A stretch of DNA of 64,000 nt, from positions 1,983,099 through 2,047,098 of the forward strand of contig NZ_CP061305.1 of the NCBI RefSeq assembly GCF_018687755.1. The letters are read 5' to 3'. Positions 27,633 through 36,436 of the stretch are shown piece by piece. The notes below the pieces were generated by a model that was not told the DNA's origin, did not search any database, and worked only from the letters and a program-made list of their open reading frames with translations. How positions within the stretch are numbered: position 1 is the stretch's first letter; the number at the start of each line of letters is the position of its first letter. This DNA comes from Polynucleobacter sp. JS-Mosq-20-D10. Lineage in GTDB: Bacteria > Pseudomonadota > Gammaproteobacteria > Burkholderiales > Burkholderiaceae. The translations under genes and the position numbers were made by a program.

Positions 27633-29267
27633 ATTACCATCGATACCACCACCTCCAGCACTCCCGGCGCAGAAGTTTTAAGACGCCGTAGCTTTGCCAT
27701 TATCTCTCACCCAGATGCAGGCAAGACAACGCTTACTGAAAAACTCTTGCTGTATGCGGGAGCGATTCAGATTGCGGGCAGTGTAAAAGCCCGTAAAGCT
27801 AGTCGACATGCGACCTCTGACTGGATGGAAATTGAGAAACAGCGTGGTATTTCTGTAGCCAGCTCAGTAATGCAAATGGAATATCGCGATTGTATTATTA
27901 ATCTTCTTGATACCCCAGGTCACCAAGACTTCTCCGAAGATACTTATCGCGTATTGACAGCGGTTGATTCTGCATTGATGGTGATTGATGCTGCTAATGG
28001 CGTTGAGTCACAGACCTTGCGTTTGCTTGAAGTCTGTCGCGCACGCAACACACCAATTGTGACCTTCATCAACAAGATGGATCGCGAAGTAAAGCCGCCC
28101 ATGGAGTTGATGGATGAAATTGAAACTGCACTGGGCATTGAAGTAGTTCCTTTTACATGGCCAGTAGGGATGGGTAAATCCTTCGCCGGTGTGATTGATA
28201 TTGCCAACTCTCAAATGCGCATGTTCAAAGCAGGTGAAGATCGCGTGACTGAAGATTCTCATGCAATTGTTGATATTAATGATCCCGCCCTAAAAGAGCG
28301 CCTGGGCACTGATCTTGAAAATGCGCTTGCTGAGGTGGATTTAATTAAAAATGCTATGCCCGCCTTTGACAGAGCAGCCTTTTTAGCAGGTCGTCAGTCA
28401 CCGGTATTCTTTGGCTCGGCCATTAATAACTTTGGTGTTCGTGAAATTCTCAATACCTTAGTTGAACTTGCACCATCACCGGGATCGCGCAAAGCCTTAC
28501 AACGTGAAGTTAGTCCAGCAGAGAATAAATTCTCTGCAGTGGTCTTTAAGATTCAAGCAAACATGGATCCAGCCCATCGAGATCGCGTTGCCTTCTTGCG
28601 CATTTGCTCAGGGCATTTTCAGCGCGGCATGAAACTGAAGATTTGTCGCAACGGCAAAGAAGTGCGTACTAATAATGCACTATCTTTCTTATCGCAACGA
28701 CGCGACATCTTGGATGAAGCTTTCCCTGGAGATATTATTGGATTGCCAAACCATGGCTTACTTCGGTTGGGAGACACGCTCACCGAAGGCGAGCAATTGC
28801 AATTCACAGGCCTACCATTTTTCGCTCCAGAAATTTTCCGCATGGTTGAATCTGCAGACCCATTGCGCTCCAAGCAGTTGCGCACTGGTCTAATGCAGCT
28901 TGGCGAAGAGGGTGCGATTCAAGTATTTCGCCCCATGACTGGCGGCACCATGTTGCTTGGAGCATTTGGACAGCTACAGTTTGAAGTGGTGAGCCATCGA
29001 CTACAGACGGAATATGGGGCGGAAGTCCGCTTACTACCGGCACGTTATAACTTGGCTCGCTGGGTAAGCTCCGAAGATCCAGTAGCACTCAAAAAATTTA
29101 TACAAGAGAATATTCACCGTATGGCAGAGGATGTTGTGGGCGCTTCTGTATTTTTAGCTAGCCACAAATCTGAACTGGATGTTGCTCAACAGCGCTGGGA
29201 ATCCATTCAGTTCCATGCCCTAAGAGAGCATGCAGGCCTGATCTATCAATCAGACCTCGCTGGTTAA
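27633..29267 (+). CDS. prfC: Peptide chain release factor 3, apparent ATT start
   Basis: About 544 residues. RF3 is the GTPase that recycles RF1/RF2. Motifs are G1 in SHPDAGKTTLTEK, G3 in LDTPGHQDFSEDTYR and G4 in FINKMDREVKPP. The first in-frame NTG codon is TTG at 27747, but that lies inside or after the P-loop region and would delete it. Upstream in frame there are no ATG, GTG, TTG or CTG codons back to the TAG at 27618. The frame reads ATT ACC ATC GAT from 27633, as if an ATG ACC ATC GAT start had changed to ATT. ATC at 27639 or ATT at 27621 are alternatives. Confidence 0.85.
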   Translation: MTIDTTTSSTPGAEVLRRRSFAIISHPDAGKTTLTEKLLLYAGAIQIAGSVKARKASRHATSDWMEIEKQRGISVASSVMQMEYRDCIINLLDTPGHQDFSEDTYRVLTAVDSALMVIDAANGVESQTLRLLEVCRARNTPIVTFINKMDREVKPPMELMDEIETALGIEVVPFTWPVGMGKSFAGVIDIANSQMRMFKAGEDRVTEDSHAIVDINDPALKERLGTDLENALAEVDLIKNAMPAFDRAAFLAGRQSPVFFGSAINNFGVREILNTLVELAPSPGSRKALQREVSPAENKFSAVVFKIQANMDPAHRDRVAFLRICSGHFQRGMKLKICRNGKEVRTNNALSFLSQRRDILDEAFPGDIIGLPNHGLLRLGDTLTEGEQLQFTGLPFFAPEIFRMVESADPLRSKQLRTGLMQLGEEGAIQVFRPMTGGTMLLGAFGQLQFEVVSHRLQTEYGAEVRLLPARYNLARWVSSEDPVALKKFIQENIHRMAEDVVGASVFLASHKSELDVAQQRWESIQFHALREHAGLIYQSDLAG

Positions 29268-29269
29268 CG

Positions 29270-29518
29270 CTAGCGTGGGCTTGATTGCGGCCAATTGCAA
29301 TCAAATACCGCAAGTAACTGAGTATCATTTTTTCTAAACGATGCAGTCTTGCCATATTGTGCGCAATAAGCATTGGCCTTTGATGTAAGTGAGGCAATAG
29401 ATTCGCCATCACTATTCAGAAAAGTCACATGATTCGAATCTGATGCATCGGTATAAACAGCGGAGCAAGCACTCAAGCCAATCATACCTAGCAATAAAAC
29501 ATATTTTATATGCGCCAT
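29270..29518 (-). CDS. Small putative lipoprotein
   Basis: 82 residues from the ATG at 29516-29518, which has a good AGAGGA ribosome site. A TTG six codons earlier is less likely. The signal peptide ends in a lipobox (GLSAC, Cys near residue 18). The mature part is short, with two cysteines (YCAQYG, FDCNWP). The family is not recognised. It is convergent with prfC, 2 nt between stops. Confidence 0.68.
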   Translation of the reverse strand: MAHIKYVLLLGMIGLSACSAVYTDASDSNHVTFLNSDGESIASLTSKANAYCAQYGKTASFRKNDTQLLAVFDCNWPQSSPR

Positions 29519-29553
29519 AAAAATCCTCTTATTCAATCAAGGCATTCGCCTGC

Positions 29554-29781
29554 TCATCGCTCCAGCTTCCTTACTAAACTGGCAGTGAGCTTACTAGCCA
29601 ATGGGCGATAGATCAAAATACAAATAATCGCAACCGGGTAAGCCACCGCCCAAAGCTCAAGCCATAACCAAAAGAAATTCTGCACAAAACCTACGCGCAC
29701 CAAAGTGGTGGCTAAGGTAATGCTTAATGACATGAGCCCACCCATAATGGCGGCAAAAATAAGATTAGAAATATTCATCAT
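29554..29781 (-). CDS. DUF2798 family small membrane protein
   Basis: 75 residues with two transmembrane helices (about 5-28 and 38-60). The pattern GGLMSLSITLATTLVRVGF, then a W-rich segment, then VAYPVAIICILIYRPLASKLTASLV, fits DUF2798. The function is unknown. Confidence 0.75.
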   Translation of the reverse strand: MMNISNLIFAAIMGGLMSLSITLATTLVRVGFVQNFFWLWLELWAVAYPVAIICILIYRPLASKLTASLVRKLER

Positions 29782-29958
29782 GAGCTAAGCATGTAGTAAA
29801 CCACGCCTTTTAAAGATAAAGCCGATAGAGATCTTTCAATCATAGCGCCTAGGTCACTTAACTGTTATTCTGATCTGTGATCACTATTTCGCGCCCTACA
29901 TAGGGGAGTCTGCTGAGCAAGCTCAGAGGTTCATCATTCCAAGACTCTAGGAAAATAT

Positions 29959-30165
29959 ATGGCTGTTGGCCAAAATCAAAGAAATAGAAAAAACGACCCC
30001 ATGGTGAGCAAAACTGGCAAAGCCAAATTGGGACCACTTACCGTGACTCAACTCAGTAAATTGCTCGAATCGAGCACCAAGCCTAAAGAGAAAGCAAAGA
30101 TTCAGAGGGCTCTCAATAAGCGCCCTCCGGTTGCGGCACCCATTACAACCGCAGTCGTAGCCTAA
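29959..30165 (+). CDS. Hypothetical basic small protein
   Basis: 68 residues, Lys-rich (LGPLTVTQLSKLLESSTKPK), with an Ala/Val/Pro tail. It is followed 6 nt later by a clear terminator, which supports a real transcription unit. A nucleic-acid-binding role is possible but not shown. The 177 nt upstream hold no visible gene. Confidence 0.6.
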   Translation: MAVGQNQRNRKNDPMVSKTGKAKLGPLTVTQLSKLLESSTKPKEKAKIQRALNKRPPVAAPITTAVVA

Positions 30166-30171
30166 GTACTA

Positions 30172-30196
30172 AGCCCCGAAATTACCGGGGCTTTTT
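30172..30196 (+). terminator. Rho-independent terminator
   Basis: Arms AGCCCCG and CGGGGCT are followed by TTTTCTT, just downstream of the 68-residue gene. Confidence 0.9.
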
Positions 30197-30217
30197 CTTA
30201 TGTAATATGCTGTCACC

Positions 30218-30724
30218 ATGAAAGCATTCCCTCAAATTCACTCCATTTATATTGCTGCTCGAGCGGGCGAGTTGATGGTGCCGCTTACACGAGCCAAGAT
30301 TATTGCCGGCGAAGGAATTGCAGGGGATCGCTACGCACTAGGTCTGGGCGCATTCTCTAAGACCAAGCTAAAAATACGTCACATTTCCCTCATTACTCTC
30401 TCAGGCATAGAAAGTGCTAATGGCCAATTGCGCGCCAAGCAGCAAACTCCTTTTGGCGAGGGTGATACTCGAAGAAATCTTGTCATTAGCGGTATCTCTG
30501 AGGGGGAGTTAAATGGCTTAGTTGGTAAGATTTTCTATTTAGGAGGCATCGCATTCAAGGGCACTGAATTATGCGAACCTTGCCAGCGACCAGCCAACTT
30601 ACTGAAAAAACCTGACTTCATTCATGCTTTTGAGAATAGGGGCGGCCTCAGAGCAGAAGCGCTAGACTCTGGGACTATTAGCAATGGCGATTCGCTCACA
30701 TACTTATCAAACCAAGAAAAATGA
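30218..30724 (+). CDS. MOSC domain protein
   Basis: 168 residues. MOSC-type blocks are GIAGDRYALGLGAFS, HISLITLSGIES, RRNLVISGI and the conserved cysteine segment ELCEPCQRPANLL. MOSC domains carry sulfur or molybdenum cofactors in sulfur transfer. The stop overlaps the start of the GNAT gene by four bases. Confidence 0.85.
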   Translation: MKAFPQIHSIYIAARAGELMVPLTRAKIIAGEGIAGDRYALGLGAFSKTKLKIRHISLITLSGIESANGQLRAKQQTPFGEGDTRRNLVISGISEGELNGLVGKIFYLGGIAFKGTELCEPCQRPANLLKKPDFIHAFENRGGLRAEALDSGTISNGDSLTYLSNQEK

Positions 30725-31116
30725 TTGTCTATACCGAGCATGCAAGCATTAGTCCAGAACAGGCGATCGACCTCTATACCCGATCCACTCTCGGTGAGCG
30801 TCGCCCAATTGATAGTGTTGAAATCTTTGCAGCGATGCTTGCCAATGCAAATCTCACCATTTCGGCATGGGATGGTGAAAAACTAGTTGGGATCAGTCGT
30901 AGTCTGACAGACTTTGCCTATGTGGCGTATTTAGCCGACCTTGCTGTAGATGAACATTACCAGCGACAGGGCATAGGAAGGCGGCTCATTGAAGAAACTA
31001 AGCAGCGCTTGAAGCCAAGCTGCATGATTGTGTTGCTTGCAGCTCCGAAAGCAAATACCTACTATGAGCATCTGGGCTTTGAGCACAACCCACGCGCTTG
31101 GACCTTAAAAAAATAA
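30721..31116 (+). CDS. GNAT-family N-acetyltransferase
   Basis: 131 residues. The acetyl-CoA loop VDEHYQRQGIGRRLIEETKQ (Q/R-x-x-G-x-G/A) is at about residues 78-97, with the C-terminal APKANTYYEHLGFE typical of the fold. The substrate is unknown. It is translationally coupled to the MOSC gene. Confidence 0.87.
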   Translation: MIVYTEHASISPEQAIDLYTRSTLGERRPIDSVEIFAAMLANANLTISAWDGEKLVGISRSLTDFAYVAYLADLAVDEHYQRQGIGRRLIEETKQRLKPSCMIVLLAAPKANTYYEHLGFEHNPRAWTLKK

Positions 31117-31135
31117 TTCAACTTAATATTGCAAT

Positions 31136-31783
31136 ATGTCGATCACAAAACTCTGCCTAATTCGCCATGGTGAAACTAACTGGAATGCTGAAAGACGCCT
31201 TCAAGGGCATACCGATATCCCCCTCAATACCAAAGGCCTCCAGCAGGCTCGCCAAATGGCGCAAGCCCTTAAAACTGCAAAGCTCTTATTTGATGTTTTA
31301 TATACCAGCGACCTTCAAAGAGCGGCCGATACTGCAAATGCTATTGTTGAATTATTTGGCGTAGAGGCAAGGGTGGATAGTGCCTTACGAGAGCGCCACT
31401 TTGGCGCACTTCAGGGGCTTACGATTCAAGAGGCGTCATTACTACAACCTGAAATTTGGCAAGCTCATATTACTCGCGACTTAGAGCATGAGCTCGAAGG
31501 TGGTGAAAGTATTGAGCAATTCGCATTGCGTGTTCAAAATGTTTTAGACAAAATACAAGAACAGCATTCAGGTAAAACAATTTTACTTGTTAGTCATGGT
31601 GGTACGCTCGACATGATGTATCGAATTGCTAGTAAGCAAGCTTTAAGGGCTGAACGGGTTGCATCAGTGCCAAATGCTTCATTAAATTGGATTACCCATC
31701 AGCAAGGTGTTGGCTGGTCAGTTGAGAAATGGGCTGATACTCGTCATCTTGAAGGTTCCGCCTTAGAAGGCGTCGACCTCTAA
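31136..31783 (+). CDS. Histidine phosphatase family protein
   Basis: 215 residues of the phosphoglycerate mutase-like superfamily. The phosphorylated histidine is in LCLIRHGETNWNAE (about residues 6-19) and the second in LVSHGGTLDMM. GpmB, CobC and nonspecific phosphatases share this architecture, so the substrate is open. It ends at a terminator shared with the converging gene. Confidence 0.88.
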   Translation: MSITKLCLIRHGETNWNAERRLQGHTDIPLNTKGLQQARQMAQALKTAKLLFDVLYTSDLQRAADTANAIVELFGVEARVDSALRERHFGALQGLTIQEASLLQPEIWQAHITRDLEHELEGGESIEQFALRVQNVLDKIQEQHSGKTILLVSHGGTLDMMYRIASKQALRAERVASVPNASLNWITHQQGVGWSVEKWADTRHLEGSALEGVDL

Positions 31784-31819
31784 GCAAAAAATCACCCTTA
31801 GGTGACTTTTTGCTTTTTT
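31784..31819. terminator. Rho-independent terminator between converging genes
   Basis: GCAAAAAATCACC pairs with GGTGACTTTTTGC, followed by a T run on the plus strand. It lies between the stops of the phosphatase and the histone H1-like gene. Confidence 0.85.
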
Positions 31820-31828
31820 AGAAAAGGC

Positions 31829-32068
31829 CTACTTTCTGATGTGGGCGTGACGAGCGGCATCTTGTGACATGCCCTCACCCTTTGACTTACCTTCAAGCGC
31901 TTCTTTTTCAGCGGTAATTTCTTTACGGCGCTCTTTGCAAGAACCAGCAATCTCTTGTAAAGCTTTACGAGCTCTCGCTGCAGAAGCTTTAACTCCTTTT
32001 CCGTGGAACTTTTCATTCTCTGATTGGTACGCCTCAAATGCAGCTATTAGCTTGTCATGATGGGACAT
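31829..32068 (-). CDS. Small basic helical protein, resembles bacterial Hc1 (histone H1-like)
   Basis: 79 residues. The central GKGVKASAARARKALQEIA followed by CKERRKEITAEK resembles the conserved core of the Hc1 family (Ala/Arg-rich helix then K-x-x-R-K-E). The end is GMSQDAARHAHIRK. A role in nucleoid binding is inferred from this resemblance only. A +1-frame shadow reading also spans this region, but this frame has the better start and composition. Confidence 0.65.
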   Translation of the reverse strand: MSHHDKLIAAFEAYQSENEKFHGKGVKASAARARKALQEIAGSCKERRKEITAEKEALEGKSKGEGMSQDAARHAHIRK

Positions 32069-32141
32069 ATTTTTCCTTATAAATTATTGAAATAATCGAC
32101 TTAAGAAACACTTTAACCCAATCTGCGTGAATCACTTCAAT

Positions 32142-32894
32142 TTATTGTGTCCAGCGATCAATAATAGCTTTTATCTTTTCCGGTCCGAGCTCAGCAAGGT
32201 AGAGGTTGAAGTCATCGCGCAGCTTAGAGTCTTTTTTGAAGGCAAACCCAAGATTATCAAACCCAACAACTTGGTAGCTACTACTAACTGGGAGATTTAA
32301 AGTTTTTTGGTAATTAATCAGCATCACGTTGTCAACAAATACCAAATCTACATTGCCGTTTTGCAATGCAATCAAGGCTTCCGTTGGTGATGGGTATAAC
32401 TTTACTTGCTCAACTGAGTAATAGCCTTTTGGCTGCAATTCATTTTTTACATAATCATCAAAGACACTTCCTGTTGGATAGGCAATCGTGTATTTGCGCA
32501 GCTGTCCTAAATCAGTTATTTTGATATTGCGGTTTTTTAAACCAATTAACTGCCAGGTGCTAGTGAAGTATGGATTGGAAAAATCCATTACCTCTTTGCG
32601 CTTGTCTGTAATTGAGATTCCAGAGAATGCAACATCAGCCTGGCCACTGCTTACCGCTCCCAGCATTCCAAGCCAATCGTAGGCAGTTACTTTAAATGTA
32701 CAGCCTCGTGACTTGCAGTAACCCTCAAATATCTCCAGGTCTATACCTGAGTATTTCCCATCTTTTTCAAACAGCATTGGCGGGATTGCGGGCGATATGG
32801 CAACCTTAATTAGGTTGGACGGATCTTCTTTAGAGCACCCACCAAGCAGAAGTAAGCTAAGCAACAACGTAGTTATGATGCGTTCTAATCTCAT
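32142..32894 (-). CDS. Amino-acid-type ABC transporter substrate-binding lipoprotein
   Basis: About 250 residues from the ATG at 32892-32894, which begins the signal peptide MRLERIITTLLLSLLLLGGC; the lipobox Cys is residue 20. The solute-binding family 3 fold shows KYSGIDLEIFEGYCKSRG, DVAFSGISITDKRKEVMDFS and FVDNVMLINY. No permease or ATPase gene is adjacent, so this is an orphan binding protein. Confidence 0.88.
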   Translation of the reverse strand: MRLERIITTLLLSLLLLGGCSKEDPSNLIKVAISPAIPPMLFEKDGKYSGIDLEIFEGYCKSRGCTFKVTAYDWLGMLGAVSSGQADVAFSGISITDKRKEVMDFSNPYFTSTWQLIGLKNRNIKITDLGQLRKYTIAYPTGSVFDDYVKNELQPKGYYSVEQVKLYPSPTEALIALQNGNVDLVFVDNVMLINYQKTLNLPVSSSYQVVGFDNLGFAFKKDSKLRDDFNLYLAELGPEKIKAIIDRWTQ

Positions 32895-33009
32895 AGCGTT
32901 CTCAAGATTTATTGAATTGAATGATCTTATCAAGAATTAAATCTAACAATACCATCAGGGTATTACTTTTACCTCTGCATCTTTTTGCATCCCTCTTTAG
33001 CGACAACCC

Positions 33010-33037
33010 CAATAAAAAACCCCGCATACACGGGGTC
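33010..33037 (-). terminator. Rho-independent terminator of the phasin gene
   Basis: ACCCCG and CGGGGT arms; on the minus strand the stem is followed by a T-rich run. It lies 25 nt past the phasin stop. Confidence 0.88.
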
Positions 33038-33061
33038 TTTTATCTGACTGCGATCTGCTAA

Positions 33062-33619
33062 TTACTTAGTGCGACTTTTTGCTGTCTTCGGAGCTTGGCT
33101 AAATTGACCCTGCACACTCTTCATTGCAGTTTCTACACTTTTCTCAAAGTTTGCAAAAGCATCTTGAGTGCTTGAACGTACTTGGTCAAAGTTTTGCATT
33201 GCCGTATTAAATGCGGAGGTAAAGGAGCTGACATATGCCTCTGACCCAGCAGGCGCTTTTGATGTAGCAGCAGCCACAAAACTCTTCAGATCGTCCTGTG
33301 ATTGATTGATAGCAGCTTCTACAGCCTCAACCAGATCTTGGTTACCACGGCGCAGTACTGCAGTCACTTTTTTCTGATACTCGGCAACTTCAGCAACTGC
33401 TTCTTGTACTTCTGGGCTTTGCAGGAGCTCTAAGGCTGCTTTTGCATCTTTACCCTTCATTAACTCAGCTGCTTTGGCTTGTGCATTAGCCACTGCTTGT
33501 TGTGCAGCTTGGTAATTGATTTCTGCTAACTCTTGGGCATTCTCAAGAGCGGTTTGACCCAACGCACGTGCGTTTTCTACGGATTTAGTTTGGTTTTCTG
33601 TAAATTGATTTTTGAACAT
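33062..33619 (-). CDS. phaP: Phasin family protein (PHA granule-associated)
   Basis: 185 residues, helical and amphipathic. The N-terminal VENARALGQTALENAQELAE is typical of phasin_2 family proteins, and the tail SQAPKTAKSRTK is basic. Phasins coat polyhydroxyalkanoate granules. No PHA synthase is in the window. Confidence 0.88.
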   Translation of the reverse strand: MFKNQFTENQTKSVENARALGQTALENAQELAEINYQAAQQAVANAQAKAAELMKGKDAKAALELLQSPEVQEAVAEVAEYQKKVTAVLRRGNQDLVEAVEAAINQSQDDLKSFVAAATSKAPAGSEAYVSSFTSAFNTAMQNFDQVRSSTQDAFANFEKSVETAMKSVQGQFSQAPKTAKSRTK

Positions 33620-33786
33620 GATCTTTCCTTTAATTGGTTATTTGTTGCACTGCACCATATTAATAGCTTATTTTAGGCTTAGCAAGGAAATTTTGCTGCA
33701 AAGCAACATTTCTTTTCTTGGAGCGCTTCCCATGGCCTACATTAGTCAGAAAGATCTGGGCAAAATACAATCTGCGCCAATAAAAA

Positions 33787-34347
33787 TTAAGGGGATCTAT
33801 TTTTTAAATAATCAATTACCCAAGCCGGATCACTGTCGCTTGGAAAGATGGGGTAGTGAACAGCTTCGATCACACCTTCATTTGCGATCAGGGTGATGCG
33901 CTTTAATAGCGTCATTCCGGCAGCAACGAAGGTGGGCAAACGCAAAGCTTGTTGAAATCGATAATCTTCATCGCTTAGTACTGGAAATGGCAAATGCAAA
34001 CGATCCGCCATCTCTTGTTGATATTCAGTAGATTGCACACTCAGCCCTACAACATCCGCACCAAGCGACCGAAGCTCTTGATAGTGATCTCTGAATGAGC
34101 AGCTTTGTGGGGTACATCCCCTTGCTCCCGGGATTTGGTCCCATCCATCCGGCAATGGAACATTGGGCTGGCCAGTCATTGGATAGCAGTAAATCACCAA
34201 ACACCCCTTAATCTCGCCGAGATTAAATTGGGCATGAGCCGTTGTTTTTAGGGAAATGGCTGGCAAGCTCATACCCACCAAATGATCAGCAGCTCCATCA
34301 TCCTTAGGAATAGGTAAGTCGCCAGGTAATTGATTGAGATTGGTCAT
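33787..34347 (-). CDS. Peroxiredoxin (AhpC/TSA-like)
   Basis: 186 residues of thioredoxin fold. The peroxidatic cysteine region is ARGCTPQSCSFRDHYQEL, with a second Cys five residues later that may resolve. It reduces peroxides in the cytosol. Similar proteins are annotated as redoxins; the electron donor is unknown. The reading starts 30 nt before the SRPBCC stop, on the same strand. Confidence 0.86.
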   Translation of the reverse strand: MTNLNQLPGDLPIPKDDGAADHLVGMSLPAISLKTTAHAQFNLGEIKGCLVIYCYPMTGQPNVPLPDGWDQIPGARGCTPQSCSFRDHYQELRSLGADVVGLSVQSTEYQQEMADRLHLPFPVLSDEDYRFQQALRLPTFVAAGMTLLKRITLIANEGVIEAVHYPIFPSDSDPAWVIDYLKNRSP

Positions 34348-34377
34348 CAGTGTAATCTTAACCCACTAAACCATGAT

Positions 34378-34944
34378 CTATCTACAAGTCTTTAGCGGTA
34401 TTGACTTCCTCACTGACGCGAGCTCAGCCATTGACTCAAACTGTCGACGCAAAATACTTTTAATAAAGAATTCGATCACTGCTGATGGCACTAAAGAGTT
34501 CGGCTCAATCTGGGCATCGTACTTAAAGGTAGTGAAATCCTTTTCAGACAATAACCGCCAACTCCCCTTGTAATACTTTGTGTCTCCGCTTAATTGCTCA
34601 AAAAGCAATGCTTTGTTGGGAATCTCTACATACTCCAACTCAGAACGCATCTCAAATGGGATGAATAGAATTCTTTCCTCAAGCAAGCGAGCGACCTTCA
34701 CTTTATTCCCTGATCTAGAAAGCACTTTTGAGTCGACTATCCCGGGCAGATTTTTAGCGCCCTCATAGTCAGTAATAAATGCAAAGGCTTCACATATAGT
34801 GATTGGCACTTCATAGCTTGCGCTCACCTGAAAGCGATCGCCAACTCTCGTGACGGCTACTTTTAAGTCATATGCAGTGGATGATTCTTGTGCCAAGGCA
34901 ATACTGCACGATGCAATCAGAAAAAAGTAAAGGAGCTGCTTCAT
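34378..34944 (-). CDS. SRPBCC (START-like) protein, secreted
   Basis: About 188 residues from the ATG at 34942-34944, which begins a signal peptide (MKQLLYFFLIASCSIALAQ). The mature part fits the polyketide cyclase/START fold (CEAFAFITDYEGAKNLPGIV). The ligand is unknown. Confidence 0.78.
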   Translation of the reverse strand: MKQLLYFFLIASCSIALAQESSTAYDLKVAVTRVGDRFQVSASYEVPITICEAFAFITDYEGAKNLPGIVDSKVLSRSGNKVKVARLLEERILFIPFEMRSELEYVEIPNKALLFEQLSGDTKYYKGSWRLLSEKDFTTFKYDAQIEPNSLVPSAVIEFFIKSILRRQFESMAELASVRKSIPLKTCR

Positions 34945-34972
34945 GCAAATAGTTTGGTGATATGAAAGTACC

Positions 34973-35488
34973 CTACTTACGCATGCCATCTAGTTTTTCA
35001 CTCAAAGCCTCAACAGCCTTCGTTAGAGCGAATAGCTCTTTTTCTTTCAACAAATCAATTTTTTGGTGCAGGAGTTCAATCTCTAGCTCCGCTTTCACAT
35101 TGACCTCAAAATCATTGCTAGCCTGCTGCCGATCTATTTCTGAAAGTCGATTCTGACTCATCATGATTGCTGGGGCGGTATATGCCGCCTGAAAAGAAAG
35201 CATCAAATTAAGCAAAATAAATGGGTAGGGATCCCATGTGTTCGTGTTATTCATTGAGTTATAACTAATCCAAGCAAAAATACAAGCACTTTGAACTAGG
35301 ATAAACTTCCATGAGCCTACCGTTTTTGCGACAACATCAGAAATTTTCTGGCCAGTCGTTAACCCTGGAGCGTTACCCTCAACATGACTTGAGATATTGC
35401 GAGGGAAGTCTTTGCGATGCTTTCGCCTGTGGTCCCGAAGGGACTCTAGAATTTGTAGTTCTTCAATAGTGGGTGTAATAGCAGTCAT
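34973..35488 (-). CDS. DUF1003 membrane protein
   Basis: 171 residues. Two transmembrane helices (about 60-80 and 90-112) surround the family segment SFQAAYTAPAIMMSQNRLSE. A C-terminal coiled coil (about 130-168, Glu/Leu/Lys-rich) follows. Its function is unknown. Confidence 0.85.
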   Translation of the reverse strand: MTAITPTIEELQILESLRDHRRKHRKDFPRNISSHVEGNAPGLTTGQKISDVVAKTVGSWKFILVQSACIFAWISYNSMNNTNTWDPYPFILLNLMLSFQAAYTAPAIMMSQNRLSEIDRQQASNDFEVNVKAELEIELLHQKIDLLKEKELFALTKAVEALSEKLDGMRK

Positions 35489-35592
35489 AGTCCCTCGCTT
35501 TATATAGCTACTTTACGCTCATTGTAAGAGCGTTAGGTTCGGCATATCGGAATGCTGCATCTCCACCACCCATCTCAATTAAAAACTAAGTA

Positions 35593-36276
35593 TTAAATTA
35601 CTTCCAATACTTTGCTTAAGGAGCTACCCTCATAATTTGGCCTCTCACCAATTTCTTCAAACGGATGCCCAAGACGATTAACCCAAAACACATCAAAACC
35701 AAACCATTTGGCTGCTAGCGCGTCCCAAGCGTTGCTCGATACAAAGAGAACTTCTTCTTTTTTAATTGGGAATGTTTTTAAAAGAAGATCATAGGCTTGC
35801 GGAGCAGTTTTAAATAAATGTATATCTTCCACTGTTATCACTTTATCTAAATAGAAGTTCAGGCCGTTGCTGTCGACTACGGTGGCGAGCATGTCTTTGT
35901 TGCCATTAGACAATATGGCCGTAAAAATAGTTTTTTCTTTAATGGTTTTTAGAACGGCCAAGCTATCTTCAAAACTAGTTAGCTTGGCATATTGATCCAT
36001 CAGCCGCTTTTCGTATTCTGGTGTGAGACTCAAATTCATCCGCTTACAGACATAACGCAATGCACGAATAGTTAATTCCCAAAACGGGAGATAGTACTTA
36101 CTGCCATTTGGGTTGGGATCGCTCATCGTCACTAAGCGGGTGTACTCAATTTGACGATCGCGCCACATCAAAGCAAGCGCCTGGCCATGCCCCGGAAATA
36201 ATTCTTCTGCCAACTGACTGATGGAGTACACATCAAACAATGTTCCATAGGCATCAAAGGCAATTAGCTTGTACAT
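35593..36276 (-). CDS. Haloacid dehalogenase type II (HAD family)
   Basis: 227 residues. The nucleophilic Asp is in IAFDAYGTLFDVYS (D9), ILSNGNKDML is HAD motif II and VSSNAWDALAAKWFGF is motif IV. It resembles L-2-haloacid dehalogenases; the true substrate is uncertain. It is the last gene before the tRNA-fragment array. Confidence 0.87.
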   Translation of the reverse strand: MYKLIAFDAYGTLFDVYSISQLAEELFPGHGQALALMWRDRQIEYTRLVTMSDPNPNGSKYYLPFWELTIRALRYVCKRMNLSLTPEYEKRLMDQYAKLTSFEDSLAVLKTIKEKTIFTAILSNGNKDMLATVVDSNGLNFYLDKVITVEDIHLFKTAPQAYDLLLKTFPIKKEEVLFVSSNAWDALAAKWFGFDVFWVNRLGHPFEEIGERPNYEGSSLSKVLEVI

Positions 36277-36360
36277 AATTTTTCCTATATTTTTTTATTA
36301 TGAATTTCTATTGTCGTTTAAAAGGAGATCTCTGATGTACAGCATGAGACCTATGAATGA

Positions 36361-36384
36361 GAAAACCACCCGGAGGTGGTTTTC
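36361..36384. terminator. Hairpin of the array type (leftmost copy)
   Basis: GAAAACCACC-CGG-AGGTGGTTTTC is a perfect inverted repeat identical in core (CCACCC..GGTGG) to the hairpins that accompany tRNA-Phe fragments further right. No convincing tRNA fragment remains beside it. Confidence 0.75.
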
Positions 36385-36436
36385 ATTTCTCTCGCTAACT
36401 TGAACTATTAGCAATTAAGACATAGTATGCCCAACC

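Noticed and set aside
27747..29267. prfC starting at TTG 27747
   Set aside because: It would remove the P-loop (SHPDAGKTT) essential for RF3, while the frame stays open upstream with conserved family sequence.
31798..32037. Alternative minus-strand frame over the Hc1-like gene
   Set aside because: It is Lys/Leu-rich and frame-shifted relative to the better-supported protein; it runs through the terminator at its 3' end.
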